Assembly (NCBI RefSeq): GCF_017356015.1 | Contig: NZ_JAFIQV010000007.1 | Coordinates: 62,001-126,000 of the forward strand | DNA length: 64,000 nt | Source: Azospirillum sp. SYSU D00513 | GTDB lineage: Bacteria > Pseudomonadota > Alphaproteobacteria > Azospirillales > Azospirillaceae | Reading direction: 5' to 3' | In this document: positions 26,754 through 37,804 of the stretch, in pieces | Layout: each line of letters opens with the position of its first letter | Numbering within the stretch: position 1 is the stretch's first letter | Translations under genes and position numbers: made by a program | The notes under the pieces: generated by a model | The model's database searches: none | What the model saw: the letters and a program-made list of their open reading frames with translations, nothing else | What the model was told of the DNA's origin: nothing

Positions 26754-28864
26754 AGCGGGCCATGCGGGCCATGAGCGCAAGTCGGGTTCGGCGCACGGTG
26801 GCCGGCGTCCTTTCCGTCGGCGTTGCCGGTGCCGGCCTGCTCGCGGCCGGCGCCGCCACGCTGGACGCGCTGTTCCCGCCGCCGCTCGACCGGCTGCACG
26901 ACCTGTCCGTCACGGTGACGGACAGGTCCGGCGATCCCCTGCGCGTCTTCCTGAACCGTTCCGGGGCCTGGCGCCTGCCCGCGGGGGCCGAGGCGGTGGA
27001 CCCGCTGTTCCTCGGCCTGCTGACCGCCTACGAGGACCGGCGCTTTTCTCAGCATCCGGGCGTCGATCCGGCGGCCATGGCCCGCGCGGCGGTCCAGAAC
27101 CTCGCCGCCGGGCGGGTGGTATCCGGCGCGTCCACCTTGTCCATGCAGGTGGCCCGCCTGCTGGAGCCGCGCCCGCGCACATTCTCGGCCAAGCTGGTCG
27201 AGACCGCGCGCGCTCTGCAACTCGAATGGCGCTATGGCAAGCCGGGCGTGCTGGGCATGTACCTGACGCTGGCCCCCTACGGTGGCAACGTCGAGGGCAT
27301 CCGGGCCGCCTCCCTGACCCTGTTCGGCAAGCCGCCGCGCGAGCTTACCGTCGGGGAGGCGGCGCTGCTGGTGGCCTTGCCCCAAGCGCCCTCCCTGCTG
27401 CGGCCCGACCGCGCGGCGGAACGGGCGCGGGCGGCGCGTGACAAGGTGCTGGACCGCGCCGTGGCGGCGGGTGTCCTCGCCCCCCGCGCCGCCGAGGAGG
27501 CGAAGACGGAGCCCGTACCCTCCGCCCGCCTCGCCCTGCCCTCCAGCGCTCCACATCTCGCCCGGACGGTGAAGGCCCGCCACCCGGCGGAGACCGTGGT
27601 CGCGACGACGCTGGACGGCTACCTCCAGCGCGGGCTGGAGGATCTCGCCCGGCGGGAACGGGAAACGCTGCACGAGCGAGCTGGCCTCGCCATCCTCGTC
27701 ATCGACAACCGGACCCGCGCGGTGCTGGCCTATGTCGGCAGCCCCGATGCGCTGGACGAGCGGCGCCAGGGTCCCATCGACATGGTGCGGGCGGTGCGCT
27801 CGCCGGGCTCGGCACTGAAGCCCTTCATCTATGGGCTCGGCTTCGACGACGGGGTGATCCATCCGCTGACCCAGGTGGCCGACGTCTCGACCCGCTTCGG
27901 CGACTACGCCCCGCGCAACTTCGACCGTGGCTTCAGCGGGGAGCTGACGATCCGGGAGGCCCTGCAGCGCTCGCTCAACGTGCCGGCGGTCCTGGTGCTC
28001 GACCGCGTCGGCCCGGTCCGCTTCGCCGACGCGTTGCGGCGGGCGGGGGCGCGGCTCGTTCTGCCGGCCGGCGCCTCGCAGCCCGGCCTGCCGGTGGCGC
28101 TGGGCGGCGCGTCCATCAGCCTGTGGGACATGGCCGGCCTCTACGCCGGCCTCGCGCGCGGCGGTCTGACGGCGCCGCTGCGGGTCGAGCCGGACGCCCC
28201 CGCCGGCATTGAGAGCCGGCTGCTCTCCGCCGCCGCCGCGCAGCAGGTCCGCGCGATCCTGGAGGGCACCGCCCCGCCAGCCGGCGTGGTGCAGGACCCC
28301 GCCTTCCAGTCCGCCAGCCCAATCGCGTTGAAGACAGGGACCAGCTACGGCTTCCGCGACGCCTGGGCTTTCGGGGTGACGGAGCGTTACACGGTCGGCG
28401 TCTGGGTCGGCCGCCCGGACGGCACGCCCAGCCCCGACCGTTTTGGCCGCAACACGGCGGCCCCGCTGCTCTACCGCGTCTTCGACCGGCTGCCGCGCGA
28501 CCGCGGCCGCCCCGCCGGCCCGCTGGCGGCGGACGCCACGCCCCCGGCCCTGCTCGGCCGCCTGTCCGCCGGGGAGGCCGCCGGACAGCCTGTGGCTGCG
28601 GCCCGCGGCCTGGACAAGCCGCGCCTGGTTTTCCCCTCTGACCGCATGGTGCTGGAAGCGCTCGCCCTGGACGGGACCGAACCGCTGAAGCTGTCGGCCT
28701 CGGGTGGCCGGCGCCCCCTGTCCTGGCTGGTGAACGGCCGCCGCGTCGCCATCTCCCCCATCCGGCGCGACGCCGAATGGCGCCCAGACGGGCCGGGCAC
28801 GGTGCGCATCACGGTCGTGGACGCGGATGGCCGGAGTGACAGCGCGACGGTGGAGATCCGGTGA
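26750..28864 (+). CDS. pbpC: Penicillin-binding protein 1C (bifunctional glycosyltransferase/transpeptidase)
   Basis: 704 residues. An N-terminal membrane anchor (VAGVLSVGVAGAGLLAAGAA) precedes a GT51 domain with catalytic E95 in EDRRFSQHPGVDP and the STLSMQVARLLEP motif. The transpeptidase domain has S354-x-x-K357 in SPGSALKP, S408-L-N and K528-T-G-TS. A C-terminal BiPBP-type domain ends the protein (LVFPSDRMVLEAL ... LSWLVNGRRV). The start GTG 26750 overlaps the stop of the alpha-2-macroglobulin gene. Length and domain order match PbpC. It acts in the periplasm on lipid II and glycan strands. Confidence 0.96.
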   Translation: MKRAMRAMSASRVRRTVAGVLSVGVAGAGLLAAGAATLDALFPPPLDRLHDLSVTVTDRSGDPLRVFLNRSGAWRLPAGAEAVDPLFLGLLTAYEDRRFSQHPGVDPAAMARAAVQNLAAGRVVSGASTLSMQVARLLEPRPRTFSAKLVETARALQLEWRYGKPGVLGMYLTLAPYGGNVEGIRAASLTLFGKPPRELTVGEAALLVALPQAPSLLRPDRAAERARAARDKVLDRAVAAGVLAPRAAEEAKTEPVPSARLALPSSAPHLARTVKARHPAETVVATTLDGYLQRGLEDLARRERETLHERAGLAILVIDNRTRAVLAYVGSPDALDERRQGPIDMVRAVRSPGSALKPFIYGLGFDDGVIHPLTQVADVSTRFGDYAPRNFDRGFSGELTIREALQRSLNVPAVLVLDRVGPVRFADALRRAGARLVLPAGASQPGLPVALGGASISLWDMAGLYAGLARGGLTAPLRVEPDAPAGIESRLLSAAAAQQVRAILEGTAPPAGVVQDPAFQSASPIALKTGTSYGFRDAWAFGVTERYTVGVWVGRPDGTPSPDRFGRNTAAPLLYRVFDRLPRDRGRPAGPLAADATPPALLGRLSAGEAAGQPVAAARGLDKPRLVFPSDRMVLEALALDGTEPLKLSASGGRRPLSWLVNGRRVAISPIRRDAEWRPDGPGTVRITVVDADGRSDSATVEIR

Positions 28865-29108
28865 GGTTTGGCGTTAGTTGTGCTTGTGTCGCTGATGACG
28901 GTGGAAGAACACGCCCCGTCTGCCTCCCGTCCAGTCCCTCGTTGGTGGGGCATCACTGGTATCGACGGTGTCGTCCAGCATGGCTTCCAGGGCGTCGAGT
29001 TCGATCCGCAAATCAGGCGTCAGCGGGTCGGAGTTTCCGAGCATCGTCATGCGATCGACCCTCTCGGGCCAGATGTTGGTGTTCGGTGAACCTTCGGTCC
29101 CGTTTTCA

Positions 29109-29314
29109 CGCATGGGCGCTAACTTTGAGAGTCGACCGACGAGACCGAGCATCCGACCACCCTTCCAGCGTCATCCCCGCGGACGCGGGGATCCAGAGTT
29201 TCCAAAAGGTTCGCTGCTGGAAGGGACTGGATTCCCGCTTTCGCGGGAATGACGAAAAGGGATTGCGCGGGCTTCGGTCGAGCGGACGAACATGCAGAAG
29301 TTAACGCCCATGCG
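29109..29314. repeat. 17-bp inverted repeats flanking a REP pair
   Basis: CGCATGGGCGCTAACTT (29109-29125) and its reverse complement with one mismatch (29298-29314) bracket about 170 bp that contain the REP pair. No target-site duplication is obvious at the outer edges. Confidence 0.6.
29169..29254. repeat. REP pair (REPIN-like element), copy 1
   Basis: Two 28-bp palindromic units face each other. The first (29169-29196) is built on CCCCGCGGACGCGGGG and flanked by GTCAT and ATCCAG. The second (29227-29254), in opposite orientation, is built on TTCCCGCTTTCGCGGGAA. The same layout occurs at 40159-40245. Confidence 0.85.
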
Positions 29315-29373
29315 CTTTCGCGGAGGTGACGGCTGAGTCGCTATTTTCAAAGGAAGCGATCAACCAAGCAGCG

Positions 29374-29403
29374 AAAAAGGGCGCGGAACACGCCCGCGCC
29401 CTT
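29374..29403 (-). terminator. Intrinsic terminator of the urease-side operon
   Basis: On the minus strand a 10-bp perfect stem (AAGGGCGCGG with CCGCGCCCTT), 7-nt loop, is followed by TTTTTCGC. It lies 33 bp beyond the stop of the DUF2892 gene and would end transcripts coming from ureG. Confidence 0.85.
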
Positions 29404-29436
29404 CATCACTTCCGCCGAGATCTTCAGCCGTCGCCC

Positions 29437-29820
29437 TTACGCACGGCCCGGCGTGAAGGAGGGCGGGTCGCTGGCCGGGAAGGATTCCTGGGAGGCTTCG
29501 TCCACCAGTTCCTTCTCGTCCGGCTCGTTGTAGATGTCGCCGGGGTGACGCGAGTACATGTCGCGGCCGTCCTCCACGTCCTCGTTCGGGATGGCGGCGT
29601 GGTCGCTGCGGCTTTCGAGGAAGCCGTAGGCCGGGCAATAGCCGGTCAGGCCGCGGGCGACCAGCGCGCCGCCGGCCAGCGCCAGGGCGGCGCCGCCCAC
29701 GGTCGGGCGGCGCATGCCGAGCACGGCCAGGATCCCGCCGCCGACGAGCGACACCAACCGCTCGGTGTGGCCGACATTGATGATCCGGCCCGGTTCGTTC
29801 CTGTGTTCGGTGATTGCCAT
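29437..29820 (-). CDS. DUF2892-type small membrane protein
   Basis: 127 residues. The N-terminal part INVGHTERLVSLVGGGILAVLG, then a second hydrophobic stretch (GGAALALAGGALVARGLTGYCPAYG), is the YgaP-like DUF2892 transmembrane hairpin. The C-terminal ~55 residues are acidic and hydrophilic (EDVEDGRDMYSRHPGD; DEASQESFPASDPP) and probably cytoplasmic. Start ATG behind GAGGAGG. It is last before the terminator, 110 bp after ureG, so it may be cotranscribed with the urease genes or have its own promoter. The function is unknown. Confidence 0.8.
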   Translation of the reverse strand: MAITEHRNEPGRIINVGHTERLVSLVGGGILAVLGMRRPTVGGAALALAGGALVARGLTGYCPAYGFLESRSDHAAIPNEDVEDGRDMYSRHPGDIYNEPDEKELVDEASQESFPASDPPSFTPGRA

Positions 29821-29930
29821 GCTGTCCTCCTCGGTTCCGGTATCCGCCGGTCGGCATTTGCTGCTGCATGAACAGCACGGCCAAGCCGGAGGTTCCAACG
29901 GGGGTCCGGAACCTTGGAGGGAAGCCGCGA

Positions 29931-30571
<641 letters not shown>

Positions 30572-30575
<4 letters not shown>

Positions 30576-31396
30576 GAGCGGAACAGCCTCGTGTACTGGG
30601 TTTCGTGAATCATGGAGGTCCAATCGACGGCCATCGCCCGGCTGCCGAGATCATCGAGCGGGGTCGCCAGCGCCGTGTCCGCGCAATCCTGCACCAGGGC
30701 ATCGAGCGCCGCCAAGGCCCTCTGCCCGTCCGTCTGGCCGAGCGGCACGAGGCGCACCCCGGCCGAGACGAGGTTCGCCGCGAAGGCGTGCAGGTAGGCG
30801 GCCAGCGCCGGCCCCTCCGCCACCCCGATCAGGGCCGAGGCGAGCCCAACCGCCACGGAATAGGCCGCCGGCCGGCCGGTCGCCTTCAGCACGGTGTCCC
30901 AGCGTTCCAGCCCGTCCATCGGCCAGGAGGAGCGGATCGCCAACAGGAAGGCCTGCCCCTGCGACCGGCTTTCCAGCGCGGTCTCCGAGGAGGCGCGCAT
31001 CGCGTCCGCCCGCTCCACCGCCCAGGCGAAGCCCGCCTCGTCCCCCGCCAGCACGGCGCGGTGAGCCGCCGCGAACAGCATCCCGTCGGTGCGGCCGGCT
31101 CCGTGCCGCAGGATGCCGTCCATCCAGCGCACGAGGCTGTCGCGATCGCGGACCAGCCCCTGCTCCACGGCCATCTCGATTCCGTGGCTGTAGGAGAAGC
31201 CGCCGACCGGAAAGGAGGGCGACAGCCAGGCGAGGAGCTTGGTGAGCTGGTGGGTGGAAACGGCATGTTCCCTCTCCCCCCTGCGGAGAGGGTTAGGGTG
31301 AGGGGGTCCGGCATTTGCCGAACTTTCCCGTCCCCCTGCATCCCCCTCACCCCGACCCTCTCCCCGGAGGGGAGAGGGAGATGGAGCGTCAGTCAT
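30572..31396 (-). CDS. ureF: Urease accessory protein UreF with in-frame repeat insertion near the N-terminus
   Basis: 274 residues from ATG 31396. The UreF fold is clear from [20 protein letters not shown] onward, through [33 protein letters not shown] and the C-terminal [11 protein letters not shown]. UreF acts with UreD in assembling the nickel centre. The start is fixed by overlap with the ureE stop (ATGACTGA). Between this start and the normal beginning of the family (near [10 protein letters not shown]) lie about 40 extra residues rich in Gly, Arg, Pro and Glu. They are encoded by a palindromic repeat pair (31270-31378), so the protein is about 40 residues longer than usual. The frame is kept through the insert. 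Alternatively, translation could begin at an undetected internal site. Confidence 0.9.
31270..31378. repeat. REP-like palindromic repeat pair inside the 5' end of ureF
   Basis: Two inverted copies of a widespread palindromic motif face each other. At 31270-31306 CCCTCTCCC, GGAGAGGG and TTAGGGTGAGGGGG follow one another. At 31342-31378 the reverse order appears, with CCCCCTCACCCC and CCGGAGGGGAGAGGG. About 35 bp separate them. The element sits wholly within the ureF reading frame. Confidence 0.85.
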
Positions 31397-31925
31397 GGGA
31401 GTGCCCGTGATCATGATGATGGTCATGGTTGTGGTCATGATCATGGCCGTGCGAGTGCCCGTGCCCATGGCCGCCCTGCCCGGCATAGGCGCCGCCCTCC
31501 GGGGCGAAGGGCGCGTGGACGTGCCGCACCTCGGCACCGAGGCCGCGCAGCATGTCCTCGATCACATGGTCGCGGCGCAGCCGGATGGTGTCGCCGACGA
31601 ACTGGACCGGCAGGTGGCGGTTGCCGAGATGCCAGGCGATGCGGGCGAACTTCTCTGGACCCTCGGTGCAGCGGGCCTCCATCAGTTCCTCGTCGGCGGC
31701 GCGGACCAGCAGGTAGCCGCCCTCCTCCAACTCCAGCCCATCGCCGTCGCCGATCGGCATGGCGCGGGCGAGGTCGAGCAGGAAGGGCGCGCCCGCGTCG
31801 TCGGTCATCCGCATGCGGCGGCGGAAGCGGTCGTCGAAGGCGAGCGTGACGGTGGCGGTCGCCAGGGCCTCCGGCCAGTGCCCGTGGGGGTGTACCTGGA
31901 TGGCGCGGCGCAGGGATTCGGTCAT
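31389..31925 (-). CDS. ureE: Urease accessory protein UreE, nickel metallochaperone with His-rich tail
   Basis: 178 residues. The N-terminal domain (residues 1-70, VTLAFDDRFRRRMRM, PFLLDLARAMPIGDGDGLEL) and the metal-binding C-terminal domain (RIAWHLGNRHLPVQF, DHVIEDMLRGLGAEVRHV) are both present, with the conserved His in GNRHLP. The last ~30 residues are a His/Asp/Gly tail (about 17 His) able to bind several Ni(II). It delivers nickel to UreG. Start ATG 31925 overlaps the murI stop by ATGA; the stop overlaps the ureF start. Confidence 0.96.
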   Translation of the reverse strand: MTESLRRAIQVHPHGHWPEALATATVTLAFDDRFRRRMRMTDDAGAPFLLDLARAMPIGDGDGLELEEGGYLLVRAADEELMEARCTEGPEKFARIAWHLGNRHLPVQFVGDTIRLRRDHVIEDMLRGLGAEVRHVHAPFAPEGGAYAGQGGHGHGHSHGHDHDHNHDHHHDHGHSHD

Positions 31926-32773
31926 GGGGACAAGGTCTCGAAAGGGGTCGGCCGGCCGAAGAAACGTCCCGCGAGCGCGCCGACCGGTTCCGCCGCCCCC
32001 GTGGTGAAGAAGCGCGGCTCCACCGGACGCCCCAGCCGCTCGGGCGCGTATTCCGGGTGCCGCTCCAGGTAATGCTCCAAGGATTTGGCGGTCAGGGACG
32101 GCTGGCACAGCACCTCCACCCCCGGCGGCAGCGCCTCGGCGAAGAGGTGCGCCACCAGCGGGTAGTGGGTGCAGCCCAGCACCACCGCGTCCAGCGGCTC
32201 GCCGCCGAGCTGGTCGGTCAGTTCGGCGGCGTAGCGGCGCACCGACGGTGCCATCTCCGCGTCCGACGCGCCCCGCTCGATGAAGGGGACGAGGTCCGGG
32301 CAGGCCTGCTGCACGACCCGCACGTCGGGCGCGCGCTTGCCGATTTCCCTTGGGAAGGAGCCGGAGGACACCGTCGCCCTGGTCGCGAAGATGCCGACGG
32401 TGCGCGGCTCCGGCGGGCGGTCGCTTGGCGGCGCCTCGGTCATCCAGGGCACGCGCGTGATCGCCTCGACCATCGGCACCAGCACGCCAAGCACGTTGCG
32501 CCCGGGCCAGGCCGTCGGCAGCCAGGTCTGCTGCATGCGCCGCAGGGCCACCGCCGCCGCCGTGTTGCAGGCGATCACGACCAGCCGGCATCCCTGGCCG
32601 AACAGCCGGTCCATCCCCGCCACGGTCAGGCGGTAGATCTCCTCCTCGTCGCGCGGCCCGTAGGGGGCCGACGCGTGGTCGCCGAGATAGACGAAGGGGC
32701 GGTCCGGGGCCGCCTCCACCAGGGCGCGCAGAACCGTCAGACCGCCATGCCCGGAATCGAAAACGCCGATCAC
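31922..32773 (-). CDS. murI: Glutamate racemase
   Basis: 283 residues. The catalytic pair is visible: C69 in VIACNTAAA and C201 in VLGCTHYPL, with the N-terminal FDSGHGGLTVL (D6, S7), YLGDHASAPYG and the H203 that follows the second Cys. It interconverts L- and D-glutamate for peptidoglycan. The start is GTG 32773. It lies 51 bp after ureC and overlaps ureE by 4 bp, so a cell-wall gene is embedded in the urease operon. I see no second murI in the window. An insertion-like stretch near 108-124 (VPWMTEAPPSDRPPEPR) is longer than usual. Confidence 0.95.
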   Translation of the reverse strand: MIGVFDSGHGGLTVLRALVEAAPDRPFVYLGDHASAPYGPRDEEEIYRLTVAGMDRLFGQGCRLVVIACNTAAAVALRRMQQTWLPTAWPGRNVLGVLVPMVEAITRVPWMTEAPPSDRPPEPRTVGIFATRATVSSGSFPREIGKRAPDVRVVQQACPDLVPFIERGASDAEMAPSVRRYAAELTDQLGGEPLDAVVLGCTHYPLVAHLFAEALPPGVEVLCQPSLTAKSLEHYLERHPEYAPERLGRPVEPRFFTTGAAEPVGALAGRFFGRPTPFETLSP

Positions 32774-32824
32774 AACAATGAACCTTTCACCGACCGGGCA
32801 CTCCCGCCCCCGGCCCTTTGGCCG

Positions 32825-34534
<1,710 letters not shown>

Positions 34535-34568
34535 GTCCTGCCCCCAAAATGCCTTGCGGTCCGGCCCG

Positions 34569-34874
34569 TCAGAGGGCGCCGTTCACCTTACCGTTGAAGC
34601 CGATCACCACCCGCGCGCCGCCATAGGCGACGAGCCGCACGGTGCGCGTCTGGCCCGGCTCGAAGCGCACCGCCGTGCCGGCGGGAATGTCCAGCCGGAA
34701 GCCCCGCGCCTTTTCGCGGTCGAAGCTGAGCGCGCCGTTGGTCTCGTAGAAATGATAGTGCGAGCCGACCTGGATGGGCCGGTCGCCGGCGTTGGAGACG
34801 TCGAGTTCGACCGTGGGCCGGCCGGCGTTCAGTTCGATCTCGCCCGCGGCGGGGAAGAGTTCACCCGGTTTCAT
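34569..34874 (-). CDS. ureB: Urease subunit beta
   Basis: 101 residues, normal length for a separate beta subunit. It carries the hallmark [18 protein letters not shown] start, the [13 protein letters not shown] core and the [12 protein letters not shown] end. Structural subunit of the UreABC trimer. Ten bases separate it from ureA. Confidence 0.98.
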   Translation of the reverse strand: MKPGELFPAAGEIELNAGRPTVELDVSNAGDRPIQVGSHYHFYETNGALSFDREKARGFRLDIPAGTAVRFEPGQTRTVRLVAYGGARVVIGFNGKVNGAL

Positions 34875-34884
34875 GTCGGTCCCC

Positions 34885-35187
34885 TCAGCGGATCGGCTGG
34901 TGGACAGTGACGAGCTTCGTCCCGTCCGGGAAGGTGGCTTCCACCTGGATCTCGTGGATCATCTCGGCGATGCCGTCCATGACCTGGTCGCGGGTGATGA
35001 CCGTGGCGCCGTCGCGCATCAGCTCCGCCACCGTGCGGCCGTCGCGGGCACCCTCGACCACGAAGTCGGTGATCAGCGCCACCGCCTCCGGGTGGTTCAG
35101 CTTCACGCCTCGCTCCAGCCGCCGGCGCGCCACGATGGCGGCCATGGCGACGAGAAGCTTGTCCTTCTCGCGCGGTGTCAGGTTCAT
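34885..35187 (-). CDS. ureA: Urease subunit gamma
   Basis: 100 residues, standard for a free gamma subunit: [20 protein letters not shown] start, [13 protein letters not shown], the DGRTVAELM motif and the VTVHQPIR end. Structural subunit of urease. It follows ureD after a 103-bp gap that could hold an internal promoter, although none is obvious. Confidence 0.98.
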   Translation of the reverse strand: MNLTPREKDKLLVAMAAIVARRRLERGVKLNHPEAVALITDFVVEGARDGRTVAELMRDGATVITRDQVMDGIAEMIHEIQVEATFPDGTKLVTVHQPIR

Positions 35188-35290
35188 GGGGCTCGTCTCC
35201 GCCTCTTCCCTTCAGGTCGGCCGGGATTATGCCACGGCGTGGCGGCCCGCCAACCCTTCACGTTGATTCCGAACGCCTTTCCGGGCGCCA

Positions 35291-36133
35291 CTACATTTCC
35301 CACAGCCGCGGCAGCCGGCGCGGCAGCCCCGCCGCCGCCGCCCGCAACAGGGACCAGAGCGACGCATAGGCGCGGCGCACCGCCACCGCGTCGCCGCCCA
35401 GGATGCGGACCACCAGCAGCCCGTCGAAGGCCGTCACGGCGGCGCGCACGCCGGGCAGGGCCGCCGTGGCCTCCCGCGCCATCTCCAATTGGGCCGCCGC
35501 GTCCGGGCCGGCGTGCAGCAGCGTGGCGCAGGCCCCCGCCCCGGCGAAGGCGGCGGGGTGCGCCAAGGCTTCCGCGATGTCGCCGTCCAGATGCAAGGCG
35601 TCCGCCCAGACCAGCCGCCCGTCGCGCGCCACCTCCCAGGCGTCGCGGACGAGGCCGTAGCTCACCGTTTCGCCGAAGGCCGCGCGGCCGAAGACCAGCA
35701 TCTCCCCCGCGATCAGCCGGGCGCCGCCCTCCAGCTCCAGCCGGGTCAGGCGGCGCAGGCGGGAGCCCTCGAAGACGATGGCCTCCTGCGGCATCCATTC
35801 CAGCCAAGCGCCGTCCTCCACCCGCACCCGCGTGTCGATCCGGCAGTCGGGACCGGCGGAGCGGTAGACCTTCTCCGCCGCCTGACTGGTCACCAGCGCC
35901 GCCGCCCCCGGCCCGGCCGACAGCTCCACGTCCATGCGGTCGCCGCCGACCATGCCGCCCGACGTGGTGACCAGCACCGCCACCGGCAGGTCGCCCGCGC
36001 GCGGGTCGGGCAGCAGCACCCGCAGGGGGTCGTGGTGGTAGAGCGTCGCCAGCCGGGTCGCCCCGTGCCGGTGCTCGAACCGCACCGTGGCCGCGCCATG
36101 GACGGCGACCTTCTTCGTCAGCACCGCAGTCAT
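35291..36133 (-). CDS. ureD: Urease accessory protein UreD (UreH)
   Basis: 280 residues. Family features are present: the PLRVLLPDP segment, LVTTSGGMVGGDRMDVEL, ALVTSQAAEKVYRS, WLEWMPQEAIVFEGS and AGEMLVFGRAAFGE. UreD binds the apo-urease and recruits UreF and UreG for nickel insertion. It lies 32 bp after the ABC permease gene on the same strand, so the transporter and urease genes probably share a transcript. Confidence 0.96.
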   Translation of the reverse strand: MTAVLTKKVAVHGAATVRFEHRHGATRLATLYHHDPLRVLLPDPRAGDLPVAVLVTTSGGMVGGDRMDVELSAGPGAAALVTSQAAEKVYRSAGPDCRIDTRVRVEDGAWLEWMPQEAIVFEGSRLRRLTRLELEGGARLIAGEMLVFGRAAFGETVSYGLVRDAWEVARDGRLVWADALHLDGDIAEALAHPAAFAGAGACATLLHAGPDAAAQLEMAREATAALPGVRAAVTAFDGLLVVRILGGDAVAVRRAYASLWSLLRAAAAGLPRRLPRLWEM

Positions 36134-36165
36134 GCCCGAATCGTTCCTGTCCTCTCCCGCCGCCG

Positions 36166-36941
<776 letters not shown>

Positions 36942-36945
<4 letters not shown>

Positions 36946-37757
36946 GCCCCGCCCTCCGCAACGCCGCCGACCGGCTGGCCCTGCCGCACGCGGCTGATCT
37001 CGTCGCGCAGGGTGTGGACGAGCGCGCCGAACTCCGGCGTGAAGGTGGTCTCCAGCGTGCGCGGGCGCGGCAGCTCGATGCGGTGGACGGAGACCACGCG
37101 GCCCGGCCGGGCCGACATCACATAGACCACGTCGGCGAGATACACCGCCTCCCGCAGGTCGTGGGTGACGAGGATGCCCGTGAATCTGCGCTCCATCCAG
37201 ACCTGCTGGAGGACATCCCACAGCTCCTCCCGCGTGAAGGCGTCGAGCGCGCCAAAGGGCTCGTCGAGCATCAGAAGCTTCGGCCCGTGGATCAGCGACC
37301 GGCACAGCGATGCCCGCTGCTGCATGCCGCCGGAGAGCTGCCAGGGGAATCGCTCCTCGAAGCCGGCGAGCCCGACCTGGGCGAGCAGCCTCTTCGCCTC
37401 CGCCTCGTAAGCCGCGCGCTCCCGCCGCAGGCGGGAGCGGTGCGGCTGGACGATCTCCAGGGGCAGCATCAGGTTGTCGAGCGTCGTCCGCCAGGGCAGC
37501 AGCGTCGGATTCTGAAAGGCCATGCCGCAGATCTTCAGCGGGCCTCCGACCTCCTGCCCGTCCACGATCACCCCGCCCCGCGTCGGCCGCATCAGGCCGG
37601 TGACGAGCTTCATCAGGGTGGATTTGCCGCAACCGGACGGGCCGACGACGGCGGCGAACTCGCCCTCCCCGACCCGCAGGCTCAGCCCGTCCACCGCCAG
37701 CGTCCCGCCGCCATAAGCCAGGGCGACGCGGTCCAGTTCCACGAAGGGGCGCACCAT
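36942..37757 (-). CDS. ABC transporter ATP-binding protein, NitT/TauT (SsuB) family
   Basis: 271 residues. Walker A GPSGCGKSTLMKL, Q-loop FQNPTLLPWRT, signature LSGGMQQRASLCRSL, Walker B LLMLDEPFGALDAFTRE and H-loop VTHDLREAVYLAD are all intact. It resembles SsuB, TauB and ThiZ. It energises the permease it overlaps. The start ATG is 47 bp after the binding-protein gene. Confidence 0.95.
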
Positions 37758-37804
37758 TCCTCCAACTCTCTTCCCGGCCCAACTTCCTTCTGACGGACCG
37801 GCCC

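Larger units (their letters stand above)
28865..29373. other. Repeat-containing intergenic region (no confident gene)
   Basis: About 510 bases between pbpC and the terminator of the urease-side operon hold a REP pair (29169-29254) nested inside a longer inverted repeat (29109-29125 / 29298-29314). Base composition is lower in GC than the flanks. A 92-codon minus-strand frame at 28874-29152 contains a protein-like patch (LTPDLRIELDALEAMLDD) but has no convincing ribosome binding site. It could be a decaying or small gene. Confidence 0.5.

Noticed and set aside
21480..26780. A very long open frame on the minus strand opposite the alpha-2-macroglobulin gene (and similar ones opposite both hybrid kinases and ureC)
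   Set aside because: GC-rich codon bias removes stops from one antisense frame. The translations are rich in Arg, Gly, His and Gln with no domain sense, while the plus-strand proteins carry clear motifs.
28874..29152. A 92-codon minus-strand frame downstream of pbpC
   Set aside because: It has a partly protein-like patch but no good ribosome binding site and overlaps the inverted repeat. It is noted under the intergenic region instead of being called as a gene.
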